Assembly: GCA_052143655.1 (NCBI GenBank)
Contig: JBKQSL010000100.1
Coordinates: 1-52,186 of the forward strand
Direction of reading: 5' to 3'
Length of the DNA: 52,186 bases
DNA from: CAVSUR01 sp052143655
Lineage (GTDB): Bacteria > Actinomycetota > Actinomycetes > Streptosporangiales > Streptosporangiaceae
In this document: piece after piece, positions 1 to 7,680 of the stretch
How positions within the stretch are numbered: the stretch's first letter is position 1
Layout of the letters: each line of letters opens with the position of its first letter
Translations under genes and position numbers: made by a program
The notes under the pieces: model-generated
Databases searched by the model: none
Seen by the model: the letters and a program-made list of their open reading frames with translations, nothing else
Told to the model about the DNA's origin: nothing

Positions 1-62
1 GTCGGCGGCCGATCATGGCCGCCGACGGCCCTGGGGGCCGGCCTGGGGGGTGAGGCCGGCCC
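1..62. terminator. Tandem terminator-like hairpins downstream of the S1C protease
   Basis: Two perfect 10-bp inverted repeats lie just past the protease stop codon. One has arms 35-44 and 53-62 with an 8-nt G-rich loop. The other has arms 1-10 and 17-26 with a 6-nt loop. Neither has a long T-run on the minus strand, which is usual for high-GC actinobacterial terminators. The function is inferred from position and symmetry. Confidence 0.5.
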
Positions 63-69
63 TTTCCCC

Positions 70-1656
70 TCAGTCCGCGGGGCCGGTGGCGAGGTGCACC
101 GTCGCGGACTGCGACTGGCCGGTCTGACCGCTGGTCCAGGTGATGCGGACGCTGTCGCCCGGGTGGCGGGTGTCCAGCGCGTTCTGCAGCGCGTTGGGCG
201 AGGTGACCTGGTGGCCGTTCACCGCGGTGATCACGTCACCGGCGGCCAGCCCGGTCTGCGCGGCCGGCGAGCCGGACACCACCCCGGCGATCGTGACGCC
301 CGGCGTGCCCGACTGGCCGCCGAGCCCGCCCGAGCTGGAACCGGAGCTGCTGACTTCGACGCCGAGGAACCCGGTCGCGCCGATGTGCACCGTGGTCGAG
401 GCCGGGCCGGCCTCGATCTGCCGGGCGGTCGACACCGCCTCGTTGATCGGGATCGCGAAGGCCTGGGTCTTGGTCTGCCCGGACTGGAACTGGTATCCGG
501 TCGAGGCGGCGGTGTCGATGCCGATGACCTGCCCGGTGGTGCTGACCAGCGGACCGCCGGAGTCGCCGGGCTGGATGTTGGCGTTGTCGTGGATGAGCCC
601 GGTCAGGTGCTCAGAAGTGCCCGCGGACTCATCCGACGCGGTGATCGCCGCGTTCAGCCCGGTGACCTTGCCAGTCGCCACCGACGGGGTGCCGCCCTTG
701 CCGCCAGCGTTGCCCAGCGCGACGACCTTCTGGCCCACCGCCGCGGCGGACGAGTCGCCGATGTTCACGGTCGTCAGTCCCGACGCCCCGGCCAGCTGGA
801 GCACCGCGATGTCCTTGCTCTTGTCGTAGCCGACGACCTTCGCCGGGTACGTGCGGCCGTTGCCGATGTCGGTCACCCGGATCGCGGTGGCGCCGTTGAT
901 GACGTGGTTGTTGGTCAGGATCTCGCCGGTGGAGGTCAGCACCAGGCCAGTGCCGGCTGCCTCGCCCTGCCCGTAGTCGATCGTGGTGACGACGTCGACC
1001 AGTCCCGGGTCGGTCTGCGAGGCGATCTGCGCGGTTGTCAGCGTGTTGTCGCCGGAGGTCGCCTGCACGGCCGCGCGGGTGCCGAAGAACGCTCCCACGC
1101 CGACCACCGCCGCGGCGCCGACGGCCAGTACCCGCAATCCCCTGTGCCGCCGGTGGTGCTCAGGGCCTGCCGCTCCCCCGGGGTGCCCGCCCGGGCCGAC
1201 AGGCCCTGCGTAGTAGGGGCCGTATCCCGGCTGGCCGCCGTAACCGGGCTGGCCGTATGCCTGCTGGCCGTATGCCTGCTGGCCGTAACCGGGCTGGCCG
1301 TAACCGGGCTGGCCATAGCCTGGCTGGCTGTATCCCGGGTTGCCGCCGTAACCGGGCCGGCCGTACCCGGGCTGGCCGTAACCGGGGTAGCCGCCGTAGC
1401 CGGGATTGCCGCCGGGCGCGTATCCGCCCGGTCCATATCCGCCAGTGCCGTGTCCAGCGGCGCCGTGTCCGGCCGCGCCGTATTCAGCAGTGCTGTGCTC
1501 GCCCGCGCTGTGCTCGCTCGCCTCGCTCGCGCCGTTTCCGCCAGAGCCGGCGCCGTCATTCCAGCCGTTACCGCCAGCGCTGGCTGCTCCCTGCTCCGCC
1601 GCGTCCGGCCCCTGCCCGGAGCCCGGCCCGGCCGGCGGCTCGTAGTTGCTGCTCAT
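70..1656 (-). CDS. Membrane-anchored S1C trypsin-like serine protease with PDZ domain (HtrA/DegP family)
   Basis: This is an envelope protease expected to degrade or sense misfolded proteins outside the membrane. The 528-aa protein has a Gly/Tyr/Pro/Gln-rich cytoplasmic tail (about residues 60-165, many GYGQP-type repeats). A basic stretch and one transmembrane helix follow (about 173-196), then a trypsin-like domain with His251 (TNNHV), Asp282 (KDIAVL) and Ser366 (GDSGGP), and a C-terminal PDZ domain. The order matches mycobacterial PepD/HtrA-type proteins. An upstream ATG at 1785 is possible, but the ATG at 1656 has a GGGAGC ribosome site and starts a family-like tail, so it was chosen. The gene stands alone. 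Three GG(A/C)TGA(A/C) heptads lie upstream. The repeat tail makes dense shadow ORFs on the other strand. Substrate is unknown. Confidence 0.93.
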   Translation of the reverse strand: MSSNYEPPAGPGSGQGPDAAEQGAASAGGNGWNDGAGSGGNGASEASEHSAGEHSTAEYGAAGHGAAGHGTGGYGPGGYAPGGNPGYGGYPGYGQPGYGRPGYGGNPGYSQPGYGQPGYGQPGYGQQAYGQQAYGQPGYGGQPGYGPYYAGPVGPGGHPGGAAGPEHHRRHRGLRVLAVGAAAVVGVGAFFGTRAAVQATSGDNTLTTAQIASQTDPGLVDVVTTIDYGQGEAAGTGLVLTSTGEILTNNHVINGATAIRVTDIGNGRTYPAKVVGYDKSKDIAVLQLAGASGLTTVNIGDSSAAAVGQKVVALGNAGGKGGTPSVATGKVTGLNAAITASDESAGTSEHLTGLIHDNANIQPGDSGGPLVSTTGQVIGIDTAASTGYQFQSGQTKTQAFAIPINEAVSTARQIEAGPASTTVHIGATGFLGVEVSSSGSSSGGLGGQSGTPGVTIAGVVSGSPAAQTGLAAGDVITAVNGHQVTSPNALQNALDTRHPGDSVRITWTSGQTGQSQSATVHLATGPAD

Positions 1657-1716
1657 CCCGGTGCTCCCTCGCTGCCTGTCTGCTCTGCGTACATCCTCAT
1701 AATTGGCCGCCGACCT

Positions 1717-1741
1717 GGATGAAGGCTGAAAGCTGGCTGAC
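1717..1741. promoter_or_regulatory. Three direct heptads upstream of the protease gene
   Basis: On the plus strand GGATGAA (1717-1723) and GGCTGAA (1724-1730) abut, and GGCTGAC follows at 1735-1741. They lie 60-85 bp upstream of the protease start, where a response-regulator site would sit. HtrA-type genes are often controlled by envelope-stress two-component systems. Assigning these heptads to such a regulator is inference. Confidence 0.3.
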
Positions 1742-1839
1742 CGCCGACTTGATCTTCCTGGGTACCCTGAACGCCGCATGAGCAACGGAAATCTGCTGCT
1801 GACACAGCGACGGCGATGGTCCGTTCACTCTGTTGCGCA

Positions 1840-2231
1840 GCACCCGCCCGGGGACGCCCGGGCTCCACGGGCCGTTGAGGTTACCCGGCTGGAAGCTGGT
1901 AGGTATCGTGTTGACCGCTGGTTGAGGTCGAGCCAGCAGCCGAAGTAGGCATCCACCTCGGCTCCGGTCGGGTCGTGCGGGATCGGACGGGCTGCGGCGT
2001 TGCCTCGTGGTTGGTGAGTCACCAGTAGGTGGTCGACTGGTCGTAGGTGGTGTCGGTCGATTGCGCCTGGAACGTCCGGAAGAAGACCGGCACCTGGCTG
2101 CCCCCAACGAACGTCGTGGGGTAGACGAAGACGTTCGGCTCCTCGTCCACGGGCAGTGCCTCGAACGTGTCCCCGCTGGCCGTGGTGCCCTTCCCGGCGG
2201 TCAGGTGGGCGATGGCGTTCTGGATGAACTA
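1840..2231 (-). pseudogene. Decayed minus-strand gene fragments, family not recognised
   Basis: Reading the minus strand, the frame that ends at the stop 2019-2021 gives about 70 protein-like codons (2022-2231), including the segment VFVYPTTFVGGSQVP. A stop codon lies immediately upstream of it. Further along, 1930-1990 reads DPTGAEVDAYFGCWLDLNQ with strong G/C third positions, and after a frame change reads NTIPTSFQPGNLNGPW. No single frame joins these pieces, so they look like remnants of one or two dead genes. The family is not recognised. Confidence 0.35.
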
Positions 2232-2234
2232 GTT

Positions 2235-2300
2235 GGGACCGCCGCCGCGCACGTCACCGGCGCCACCCTGCCGGTCGACGGTGGCTACACGGCCGCATGA
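2235..2300 (+). pseudogene. C-terminal remnant of a short-chain dehydrogenase
   Basis: The plus frame ending with TGA at 2298-2300 encodes HVTGATLPVDGGYTAA. This is the hallmark C-terminus of classical SDR enzymes (compare TGxTLxVDGGxxxA). The codons before about 2235 do not encode the rest of an SDR fold; the opposite strand holds another gene fragment there. This is therefore a truncated relic with a sharp junction near 2231-2235. It abuts the upstream region of the BNR gene. Confidence 0.6.
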
Positions 2301-2347
2301 AGGCGCGAAGCACACGAACTGAGATCCCGCACGTGAGGAGAGTGACC

Positions 2348-3805
2348 ATGAGGGTTCGTATGCAGACGACGGGCGTTCACACGCGGCCAGCCAGACCCGC
2401 CCGGTGGCGCGCGTTAGGCCGCCTGACAGCGGCCGCGGCGGCGGTGGCGGTCGCCGTGCCGGCGGCCGGTTCAGCGGCGCAGGCCGGCACCGTGATGTCG
2501 GGCCACAGCGTCAGGCCAAGCGAGAGCGTCAGGTACCGGGTCGGGCACATCAGCCGCGTCAGCGTCGGCTGCCCCGGCGGCACCGGCGGCACCGGCGACA
2601 TCTCAGAGGCGGTGGACCGCGCCAGGCACTACGTGTATACGGACTTCGAGGGGTGCGACAACGGCAACGGCATCGGCTTTGTGCGCTCCGCCAACGGCGG
2701 CCGCAGCTTCACCCGGCCGCACGCCCTCCCCTTCTCCGACGGCGGCTGGGATCCCTGGGTGGCGGTCGCGCCCGACGGCACTGTGTACGCGTCGTTCATG
2801 AACACGATCCACCACCGCACCTACCCGATCATCGACGTGTCCCACGACTACGGCCGCACGTTCCATGTCGAGCAGTCGCTGAGGCCGGCTCAGCGCGGCA
2901 ACTACGGCGACGCCGACTACATCACCGTCGCCCCGAACGGCACGCTGTACGTCGCGTGGGACTACGGCCCATCCAACGCCGAGGTCAGGCAGAGGTGCAG
3001 CCCGACCGGGGACTGCTGGTCCTGGGCTGGCCCCATGAACTTGGCTGTCCAGAGTTCGACGGACGAGGCGAAGACGTTCACGCCGATTTCGATTGCCAAC
3101 CCCGGTTACCCCGACGGGGGCGTCGAGGAGGGCGACGTGACGGTCGCGCCCGATGGTGCGATCGATGTTCTGTACCAGGGCTACAAGATCATCAACAAGA
3201 AGATCCAGAGCCTCGCCCACGGATACGAGTACTTCACAACCTCAACCGATGATGGCAAGACGTGGTCGGCGCCGGTCGTGGTCGGCGCCAGCGCCGGCCA
3301 GATGACGATCAACATTTGGTGGAACGACGGCTATATCGTCACCGACCCCGCCGGCAACCTCTACGCGACGTGGGACACCCAGGGAAAGGCCGACGGTCAC
3401 AAGACGGACATCGGCTGGGTGGCATTCTCGCCCGACGGTGGCAGGACGTGGTCGGCGCCGTTCCAGGCCACGCCGGATCACAAGAACGTGCCGCACATCA
3501 CGGAGGCCGTCGGTGCCGGGCCTGGCGAAGCCTACGTGGCCTGGGTGAGCAGCGACGACCCGCGCGGCTACGCGCTGTACCTGCGAAAGTTCTCGATCCG
3601 CGCCAGCGGCGGCTTCGGGGGATGGCTGTCAGGAGCCGCGCGGATCTCGCGGCAGTTCGGTAACCCGAACTACCTCGACCAGGACACCTTCGGAATCGAG
3701 ACCTTCTCGCCGACCTCACTGGTGGCCAGCTGGGGCAGCGCGATCCCAGGCTCGCGCCGCAGCCCCTCCGTATTCGCGGCGCCCGTCAAGGTGCTGACCC
3801 GATGA
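2348..3805 (+). CDS. Secreted BNR/Asp-box (sialidase-fold) repeat protein
   Basis: The 485-aa protein has an Arg-rich N-terminus, a hydrophobic Ala/Val stretch and an Ala-x-Ala-like cleavage region, so export is likely. The mature part carries repeated Asp-box motifs of the type S-x-D-x-G-x-T-W: SANGGRSF, SHDYGRTF, STDEAKTF, STDDGKTW and SPDGGRTW. These mark a beta-propeller related to sialidases and other exo-glycosidases. The catalytic Arg triad of true sialidases cannot be confirmed by eye, so enzyme activity is not assigned. The chosen ATG at 2348 has a GAGGAG ribosome site. An upstream in-frame ATG at 2297 overlaps the SDR relic and is less likely. It is probably a single-gene unit; a short GC-rich inverted repeat follows the stop. 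Confidence 0.8.
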   Translation: MRVRMQTTGVHTRPARPARWRALGRLTAAAAAVAVAVPAAGSAAQAGTVMSGHSVRPSESVRYRVGHISRVSVGCPGGTGGTGDISEAVDRARHYVYTDFEGCDNGNGIGFVRSANGGRSFTRPHALPFSDGGWDPWVAVAPDGTVYASFMNTIHHRTYPIIDVSHDYGRTFHVEQSLRPAQRGNYGDADYITVAPNGTLYVAWDYGPSNAEVRQRCSPTGDCWSWAGPMNLAVQSSTDEAKTFTPISIANPGYPDGGVEEGDVTVAPDGAIDVLYQGYKIINKKIQSLAHGYEYFTTSTDDGKTWSAPVVVGASAGQMTINIWWNDGYIVTDPAGNLYATWDTQGKADGHKTDIGWVAFSPDGGRTWSAPFQATPDHKNVPHITEAVGAGPGEAYVAWVSSDDPRGYALYLRKFSIRASGGFGGWLSGAARISRQFGNPNYLDQDTFGIETFSPTSLVASWGSAIPGSRRSPSVFAAPVKVLTR

Positions 3806-3941
3806 CAGATCACCGGACCGGGCCTGGCCGGCCCCGGCTTCTAGGCCCTCCCCCCGCCGCCCGGCGGGACTGAACGGCTATGCCGCACCCGGTGATCGGG
3901 CAGAATCGCGGTATGGGTCGTAGCCGCCAGCCGGCGGGCAG

Positions 3942-4676
3942 GTGGCCGGGATGAACCCGGCCGGACTCAGCCATCTGTGGCATCACCTGCTCGGCTACCT
4001 GGGCCATCCGCAGCACGGGCCGGCTCGCGTGCTGATCATCGGCACGGGCATCGTGGCGCTGGCCGCCGTGGCGTCGCCCCGGATCTGGCCGGTCTCGCGC
4101 ACCATCGTGACCATGGCGCACGAAGGCGGTCATGCCCTGATGGCGCTGCTCACCGGGCGGCGGCTCAGCGGGGTCCGGGTCCTGCGCACGACGGCCGGGG
4201 TCACGGTGTCGGCGGGCCGTCCCGACGGCCCCGGCGCCGTGCTGACGATGGCAGCCGGGTACCTGGCCCCGCCAGTGCTCGGCCTCGGCGCGACGGCGCT
4301 GGCCGCCACCGGGCACCTGGCCGGGCTGCTGATACTCAGCCTGGTCGCGCTGGCTGGCCTGGCGCTCGCCATGCGCAACGCTTACGGGATGCTCGCCGCC
4401 GCCGCCGCCAGCGCGGTTGTCGCGGTCGTCCTGTGGAGCGGCTCTGCGCTGGCCGAGGCGGTCCTCGGCTACACGATGAGCTGGTTCTTGCTGATCGGCG
4501 GCGTCCGCCCGGTGCTGGAACTGCAGCGCACCCGGCGGCACCGGCCGGGCGCGCGCACTGACGCCGACCAGCTGGCCGCCATGACCGGGATACCCGGCCT
4601 GCTGTGGGTGGCCATGTTCGGGCTGGTAGCAGTCGCCGCGTTCGCGCTCAGTGCCGTATGGCTCGGCCGGGCGTGA
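3942..4676 (+). CDS. M50-type membrane metallopeptidase-like protein
   Basis: The 244-aa polytopic membrane protein carries the zinc motif HEGGHALMA near residue 60, at the end of a hydrophobic helix. This is as expected for the M50B-like family of small actinobacterial membrane peptidases. Four or five further hydrophobic segments follow, and the sequence after the motif (TGRRLSGVRV) is typical of the group. The usual second metal-ligand motif of site-2 proteases (NxxPxxxLDG) was not found, so proteolytic activity is uncertain. The start is GTG at 3942, with ATG at 3951 as an alternative. There is no obvious partner gene nearby. Confidence 0.75.
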   Translation: MAGMNPAGLSHLWHHLLGYLGHPQHGPARVLIIGTGIVALAAVASPRIWPVSRTIVTMAHEGGHALMALLTGRRLSGVRVLRTTAGVTVSAGRPDGPGAVLTMAAGYLAPPVLGLGATALAATGHLAGLLILSLVALAGLALAMRNAYGMLAAAAASAVVAVVLWSGSALAEAVLGYTMSWFLLIGGVRPVLELQRTRRHRPGARTDADQLAAMTGIPGLLWVAMFGLVAVAAFALSAVWLGRA

Positions 4677-5113
4677 TCGGGCCGGAGCCCGCCCCGTCGG
4701 GCGTGGCAAGCTTCAGCCCGGCCAGGCCGAGGCCGCCCGGCATCCCGGCATGCCCGGCCCGGCGTCGGCTCAGCCGATCCGGCGGCGCATGACCACGCGC
4801 GTGCACGTAGCCTTCGCCGGTCGGGGCGACGAAACCCAGCAGGTACCGGTGATCGTGCTGTCGGTCGGCCGGGACACGAGGGGTGTCGGCGAATTCACAG
4901 CGGAACCTGCGCCCGCCCTGGGGAAGGCGGTCTGCCCACCCGCCCCGGGCCTGCGACGGCCGGCGTCCCTGCATCCGCCGCCGCCAGCGCCGCGCGCAGG
5001 CCCACGACGACAGCAGCGCTCCCTCCGGGAGCACGGACCTATCCGGGCGGCGCACCTGGCGCCGCAGGCCGCCGTGGCGCGCTGACCCCAACTGGCCGCT
5101 TATACCCAAGATC
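4677..5113. other. Gap without a convincing gene
   Basis: Both strands show long open frames here, but codon positions are not consistently biased in any of them. The minus frame around 4690-4990 contains a protein-like stretch (DHRYLLGFVAPTGEGYVHA) and might be a decayed or poorly conserved small gene. I could not settle on a start or a family. Confidence 0.3.
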
Positions 5114-5134
5114 GTTTCCTGGTATAATGGAAAC
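5114..5134 (+). promoter_or_regulatory. Promoter -10 box enclosed by a perfect inverted repeat (operator candidate)
   Basis: The 21-bp site reads GTTTCC, nine bases, GGAAAC. The nine-base centre ends in a consensus TATAAT (5123-5128). A repressor bound here would cover the -10 element of the downstream gene. Since that gene encodes winged-helix domains, autoregulation is the simplest inference. No convincing -35 was found. Confidence 0.55.
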
Positions 5135-5147
5135 AGGAAGCGAAGCG

Positions 5148-6149
5148 ATGCTCCAGCTGGAAGCGAGCACGCAGGGGGCCGCAATGGCGCTGACAGAGGC
5201 TGCCCAGCAGCTATACCAGCATCTCGGGCACAAGGCATCAAATCCTGCCGTGCTGAAAAGGCGCCTGAAGCTCGATGACGACACGCTGCGCGCAGCCTGC
5301 GACGAACTGATCAGCGAGGGCATCGCGGAATGGGACGGCGGCCGCCTCCGCCAAACCGACAACGTCGGTGCCACAGGGCTGTCACTGCACGCCACTCGCA
5401 TCCTCGCCCGGCTGCCGCAAGACGGCACCGCCGTCGGCCAGATCCGCATGCGCGGCCTAGTCGATCTCTCCAACGACGAGTACCGCAAGGCCGTCGAGGA
5501 ACTCGCTCAGGCCCAGCTCGTCCGGCTCGGCCGCGGCCGGGGCGGCAGCCTGGCCCGGCAGGAAACCAAACTCGACACCGGGCCCGCCCCCGAGGAAACC
5601 ACCGGGCTGGTACAGCGCGAATCAGAGCTGTACCGACCGCTGCTGGACTGGCTCCAGTCCACCCTGGAATCCCAGGGCGGCTTCTTCTGGGACGCGCAGA
5701 TCACCGCGAACCCGCAGGGCCGACGGCGAAGCTCCGGCCAGTGGTCACGGCCCGACGTCACCTCAGTCGAAGTCTGGCGCTCAGAATGGCTGCCCCAGAT
5801 CAACCTGACAATCTCCTCATACGAGGTCAAGCGCTTCTGCGACGCCGAGCGGCTGGAATCCGTCTACGAAGCCAAAGCCCACGGACGCTGGGCCCACCGC
5901 TCCAACCTCGTCCTCGAAGCACCCCGAAGCCAGGAATGGCAGCCACCAGACGAAGTCCTTGACGAGATCAAGCGATTCGACCTAGGCCTCTACCTCATGA
6001 TCCGGCGCGAGGACAACTCCTACCGCATCCGCCAGATGATCCCGCCCGGCGCCCAGCACCCCGAGCCAGCACTACAAACCGATCTACTCGAATACTATTT
6101 CAGAGACGACAAGAAGAGCGCCGAACAATACAAGAGCGCCATCCACTAA
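5148..6149 (+). CDS. Winged-helix protein with PD-(D/E)XK nuclease-like domain (HrgA/COG2958-like)
   Basis: This 333-aa protein appears to have two winged-helix modules (about residues 14-70 and 78-135) and a C-terminal domain (about 155-300). The C-terminal domain shows E157, the motif RPD (D203) and E-V-K (E226, K228), spaced as in PD-(D/E)XK restriction-endonuclease folds. It resembles HrgA/COG2958 proteins, found near restriction-modification loci. No methyltransferase or other defence gene adjoins it. The promoter TATAAT at 5123-5128 puts transcription start near 5135. The ATG at 5148 (site AGGAAG) or the one at 5184 (site AGGGGG) is therefore possible, while the ATG at 5127 lies inside the -10 box and is excluded. 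Function is inferred, not known. Confidence 0.72.
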   Translation: MLQLEASTQGAAMALTEAAQQLYQHLGHKASNPAVLKRRLKLDDDTLRAACDELISEGIAEWDGGRLRQTDNVGATGLSLHATRILARLPQDGTAVGQIRMRGLVDLSNDEYRKAVEELAQAQLVRLGRGRGGSLARQETKLDTGPAPEETTGLVQRESELYRPLLDWLQSTLESQGGFFWDAQITANPQGRRRSSGQWSRPDVTSVEVWRSEWLPQINLTISSYEVKRFCDAERLESVYEAKAHGRWAHRSNLVLEAPRSQEWQPPDEVLDEIKRFDLGLYLMIRREDNSYRIRQMIPPGAQHPEPALQTDLLEYYFRDDKKSAEQYKSAIH

Positions 6150-6218
6150 CCGCACCCCTGCCCCGTTCCCAGCACCACAGCACCTATGCTGTTACCTGGC
6201 CGCTTGCGCGCCTCCAGG

Positions 6219-6425
6219 CTACTGCTCCAGATGGGCCGCTTCCGAGCCGAGCGCCAAGGACCTCAGCAGCCGCACCGTCACCTCCAGTGCGGCGACCCGA
6301 TCCGCCAGAGCCCTGTGCTGGCGGTCCAGCGCCTCGAATGTCTGCTCGTCCATCTCGAACTGCGCATCAATCCGCTCGCCCAGCGTCGGCGGGCTCGTCA
6401 GGCCGCGGCTCACCTCAAAGGTCAC
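6219..6425 (-). CDS. Small putative coiled-coil protein
   Basis: The 68-aa product ends in a heptad-like Leu/Val/Ala pattern (ALDRQHRALADRVAALEVTV), consistent with a short coiled coil. The family is not recognised. The GTG start at 6425 has a GGAGG site about 10 nt upstream. An open frame extends to 6512, but codon bias weakens there. The gene converges with the winged-helix gene and lies divergent to the mini GntR gene, so it could be an accessory-region partner of either. Confidence is limited by its small size. Confidence 0.45.
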   Translation of the reverse strand: MTFEVSRGLTSPPTLGERIDAQFEMDEQTFEALDRQHRALADRVAALEVTVRLLRSLALGSEAAHLEQ

Positions 6426-6621
6426 AGGGGACCTGCCTCCGGCTGTGAGCACGCGGCGCTGCGGTGTTGCGGTGTTGCCGCCGGGACACCGCCGTGCAGT
6501 CGCCGCTTGCATCTGGCTTCACGGAACAGTCGCCTCCTTGATCGCCGGTCCGACGGGGATGGCAGGCCTCCACTGGCGCTCGACCTCATAGGCGGGCTGC
6601 CTTCATGCCCTCATCTTAGTT
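6426..6621. other. Intergenic stretch between coiled-coil ORF and GntR operator
   Basis: No gene is supported here. The sequence has mixed codon bias in all frames and presumably carries the two divergent promoters. Confidence 0.4.
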
Positions 6622-6650
6622 GGGTGCCTATAGGTACCCATAGGTATATA
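6622..6650 (+). promoter_or_regulatory. Near-perfect 18-bp palindrome plus half-repeat upstream of the mini GntR gene
   Basis: Positions 6622-6639 read as GGGTGCCTATAGGTACCC, which differs from its reverse complement at a single symmetric pair. A further ATAGGTATA half-site follows at 6642-6650. The A/T-rich core stands out from its surroundings. It is probably the operator of the adjacent GntR-type regulator or of the divergent gene. Confidence 0.55.
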
Positions 6651-6678
6651 CGGCAATAGCAGGGAACGCATGGGTTTC

Positions 6679-6684
6679 TAGCAT
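6679..6684 (+). promoter_or_regulatory. Leaderless -10 box (TAGCAT) for the mini GntR gene
   Basis: TAGCAT lies 7 nt before the ATG at 6692, and there is no Shine-Dalgarno sequence. This is the arrangement of leaderless actinobacterial transcripts. Confidence 0.5.
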
Positions 6685-6691
6685 CGGGCAG

Positions 6692-6919
6692 ATGAGCCTT
6701 GACCACGACTCGCCCGTCTCGCTGTACGAGCAGTTGGCCGGAATCCTGCGCGGGCAGATCGAGCGCGGCGAACTCACCGGCAGGGTGCCGTCCGCCAAGA
6801 CGCTAGCCCAGCAGTACGAGGTAGCCAACGGCACCGCAGAGCGCGCCCTCGGCATGCTCCGGCACGAGGGGCTGATCCGATCAGCCATAGGGCGCGGCCA
6901 CTTCGTCGTCCGCCACTGA
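6692..6919 (+). CDS. Mini GntR-family transcriptional regulator (winged helix only)
   Basis: The 75-aa protein is essentially a bare GntR winged helix: SLYEQLAGILRGQIERGEL, then the recognition-helix region AKTLAQQYEVANGTAERAL, and the wing ending GRGHFVV. It lacks any C-terminal effector domain. Such short GntR proteins are common near integrated elements in streptomycete-type genomes. It is preceded by a palindrome and a TAGCAT box and is probably leaderless. Target genes are unknown; the divergent small ORF and the gene itself are candidates. Confidence 0.85.
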   Translation: MSLDHDSPVSLYEQLAGILRGQIERGELTGRVPSAKTLAQQYEVANGTAERALGMLRHEGLIRSAIGRGHFVVRH

Positions 6920-6961
6920 CAGGTCCGTGGCGGCGGCCCGGTCTCGGGCCGTGGCGACCGA

Positions 6962-7624
6962 TCACGGCAGGTCACGACCGTTCGGCCTGGTGGGCTGTCC
7001 GCGCAGGCCGGCCAGGAGCTGATCGACGGCGGAGATGGCCTGGGTTCGGGCGGTGGGCGGATCGTCGGCATGCGCGATGAACAGGGCAGCCTCGTCGACC
7101 GCGGCCAGGAGAAGATGAGCCAGGACGTCGAGGGGTTGTGCGGGCAGGATGCCTTCCCGGACCGCTCGGCTCAGCAACGCCTGGATCGCGCCGAGGCCAA
7201 ACCGCCGCTCCTGGGTGCGCCACTGTTGCCAGCCCAGGACGGCGGGACCGTCGATCAGCAGGATCCGCTGCACGTCCGGGGTCAGGGACGCGTCCAGGAA
7301 ACTGGTGAGCCCGCCGCGCAGCCGCTCCAGCGCATCGCCGCGGATGGCGACGGTGCGGGCGGCCGCGGCGAGCAGATCCTCCTGAACCCGTTCGAAGACG
7401 GCCAGGAACAGCGCCTGCTTGTCCGGGAAATGGTGGTAGAGCGCACCCCGGGTGCCCACACCCGCAGCGGCCACGATCTCTTCAGTGCCACTGGCGTGAT
7501 AGCCCTTCTCGACGAACAGCCGCAGGGCAGCTGTGATCAGGGCCTGGCGGGTGGCTTCGGCCCGCTCCGCCACCACCGCCGCCCGCAGCGGCGGCCTCGC
7601 CGAGGACTGTTGACCGGAACTCAT
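6962..7624 (-). CDS. TetR/AcrR-family transcriptional regulator
   Basis: The 220-aa protein has a TetR N-terminal helix-turn-helix (TRQALITAALRLFVEKGYHASGTEEI... ALYHHFPDKQALFLAVFE, about residues 20-70) and an all-helical ligand-binding C-terminal domain. The ATG at 7624 was chosen because upstream codons run through the operator region. It is divergent from a hotdog thioesterase 57 bp away, with two inverted repeats between and over the starts. Local repression of itself and the thioesterase is the likely role. Ligand is unknown; an acyl-CoA or lipophilic toxin is a reasonable guess. Confidence 0.92.
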   Translation of the reverse strand: MSSGQQSSARPPLRAAVVAERAEATRQALITAALRLFVEKGYHASGTEEIVAAAGVGTRGALYHHFPDKQALFLAVFERVQEDLLAAAARTVAIRGDALERLRGGLTSFLDASLTPDVQRILLIDGPAVLGWQQWRTQERRFGLGAIQALLSRAVREGILPAQPLDVLAHLLLAAVDEAALFIAHADDPPTARTQAISAVDQLLAGLRGQPTRPNGRDLP

Positions 7625-7657
7625 ACCATCAGTATGGTCCACATACAGACTGTATGT
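7622..7657. promoter_or_regulatory. Two TetR-type operator palindromes in the divergent promoter
   Basis: CATAC-N5-GTATG (7622-7636) covers the tetR start codon. ACATACA-N3-TGTATGT (7641-7657) is a perfect 17-bp palindrome. Both share the half-site CATAC and sit between the divergent tetR and thioesterase genes, as expected for two TetR dimer sites. Confidence 0.65.
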
Positions 7658-7680
7658 GACGAGTGCGGAGGCGGGTGCGC

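Noticed and set aside
1200..1430. Short tandem repeats resembling a repeat array
   Set aside because: They are codon-level repeats encoding GYGQP in the protease tail, with no spacers, so not CRISPR.
94..1722. Plus-strand 542-codon open frame
   Set aside because: It is antisense to the S1C protease, whose catalytic motifs are clear. The frame arises from G/C-rich codon complement.
4651..5085. 144-codon plus-strand ORF after the M50 gene
   Set aside because: It starts inside the M50 gene, lacks a ribosome site and has inconsistent codon bias.
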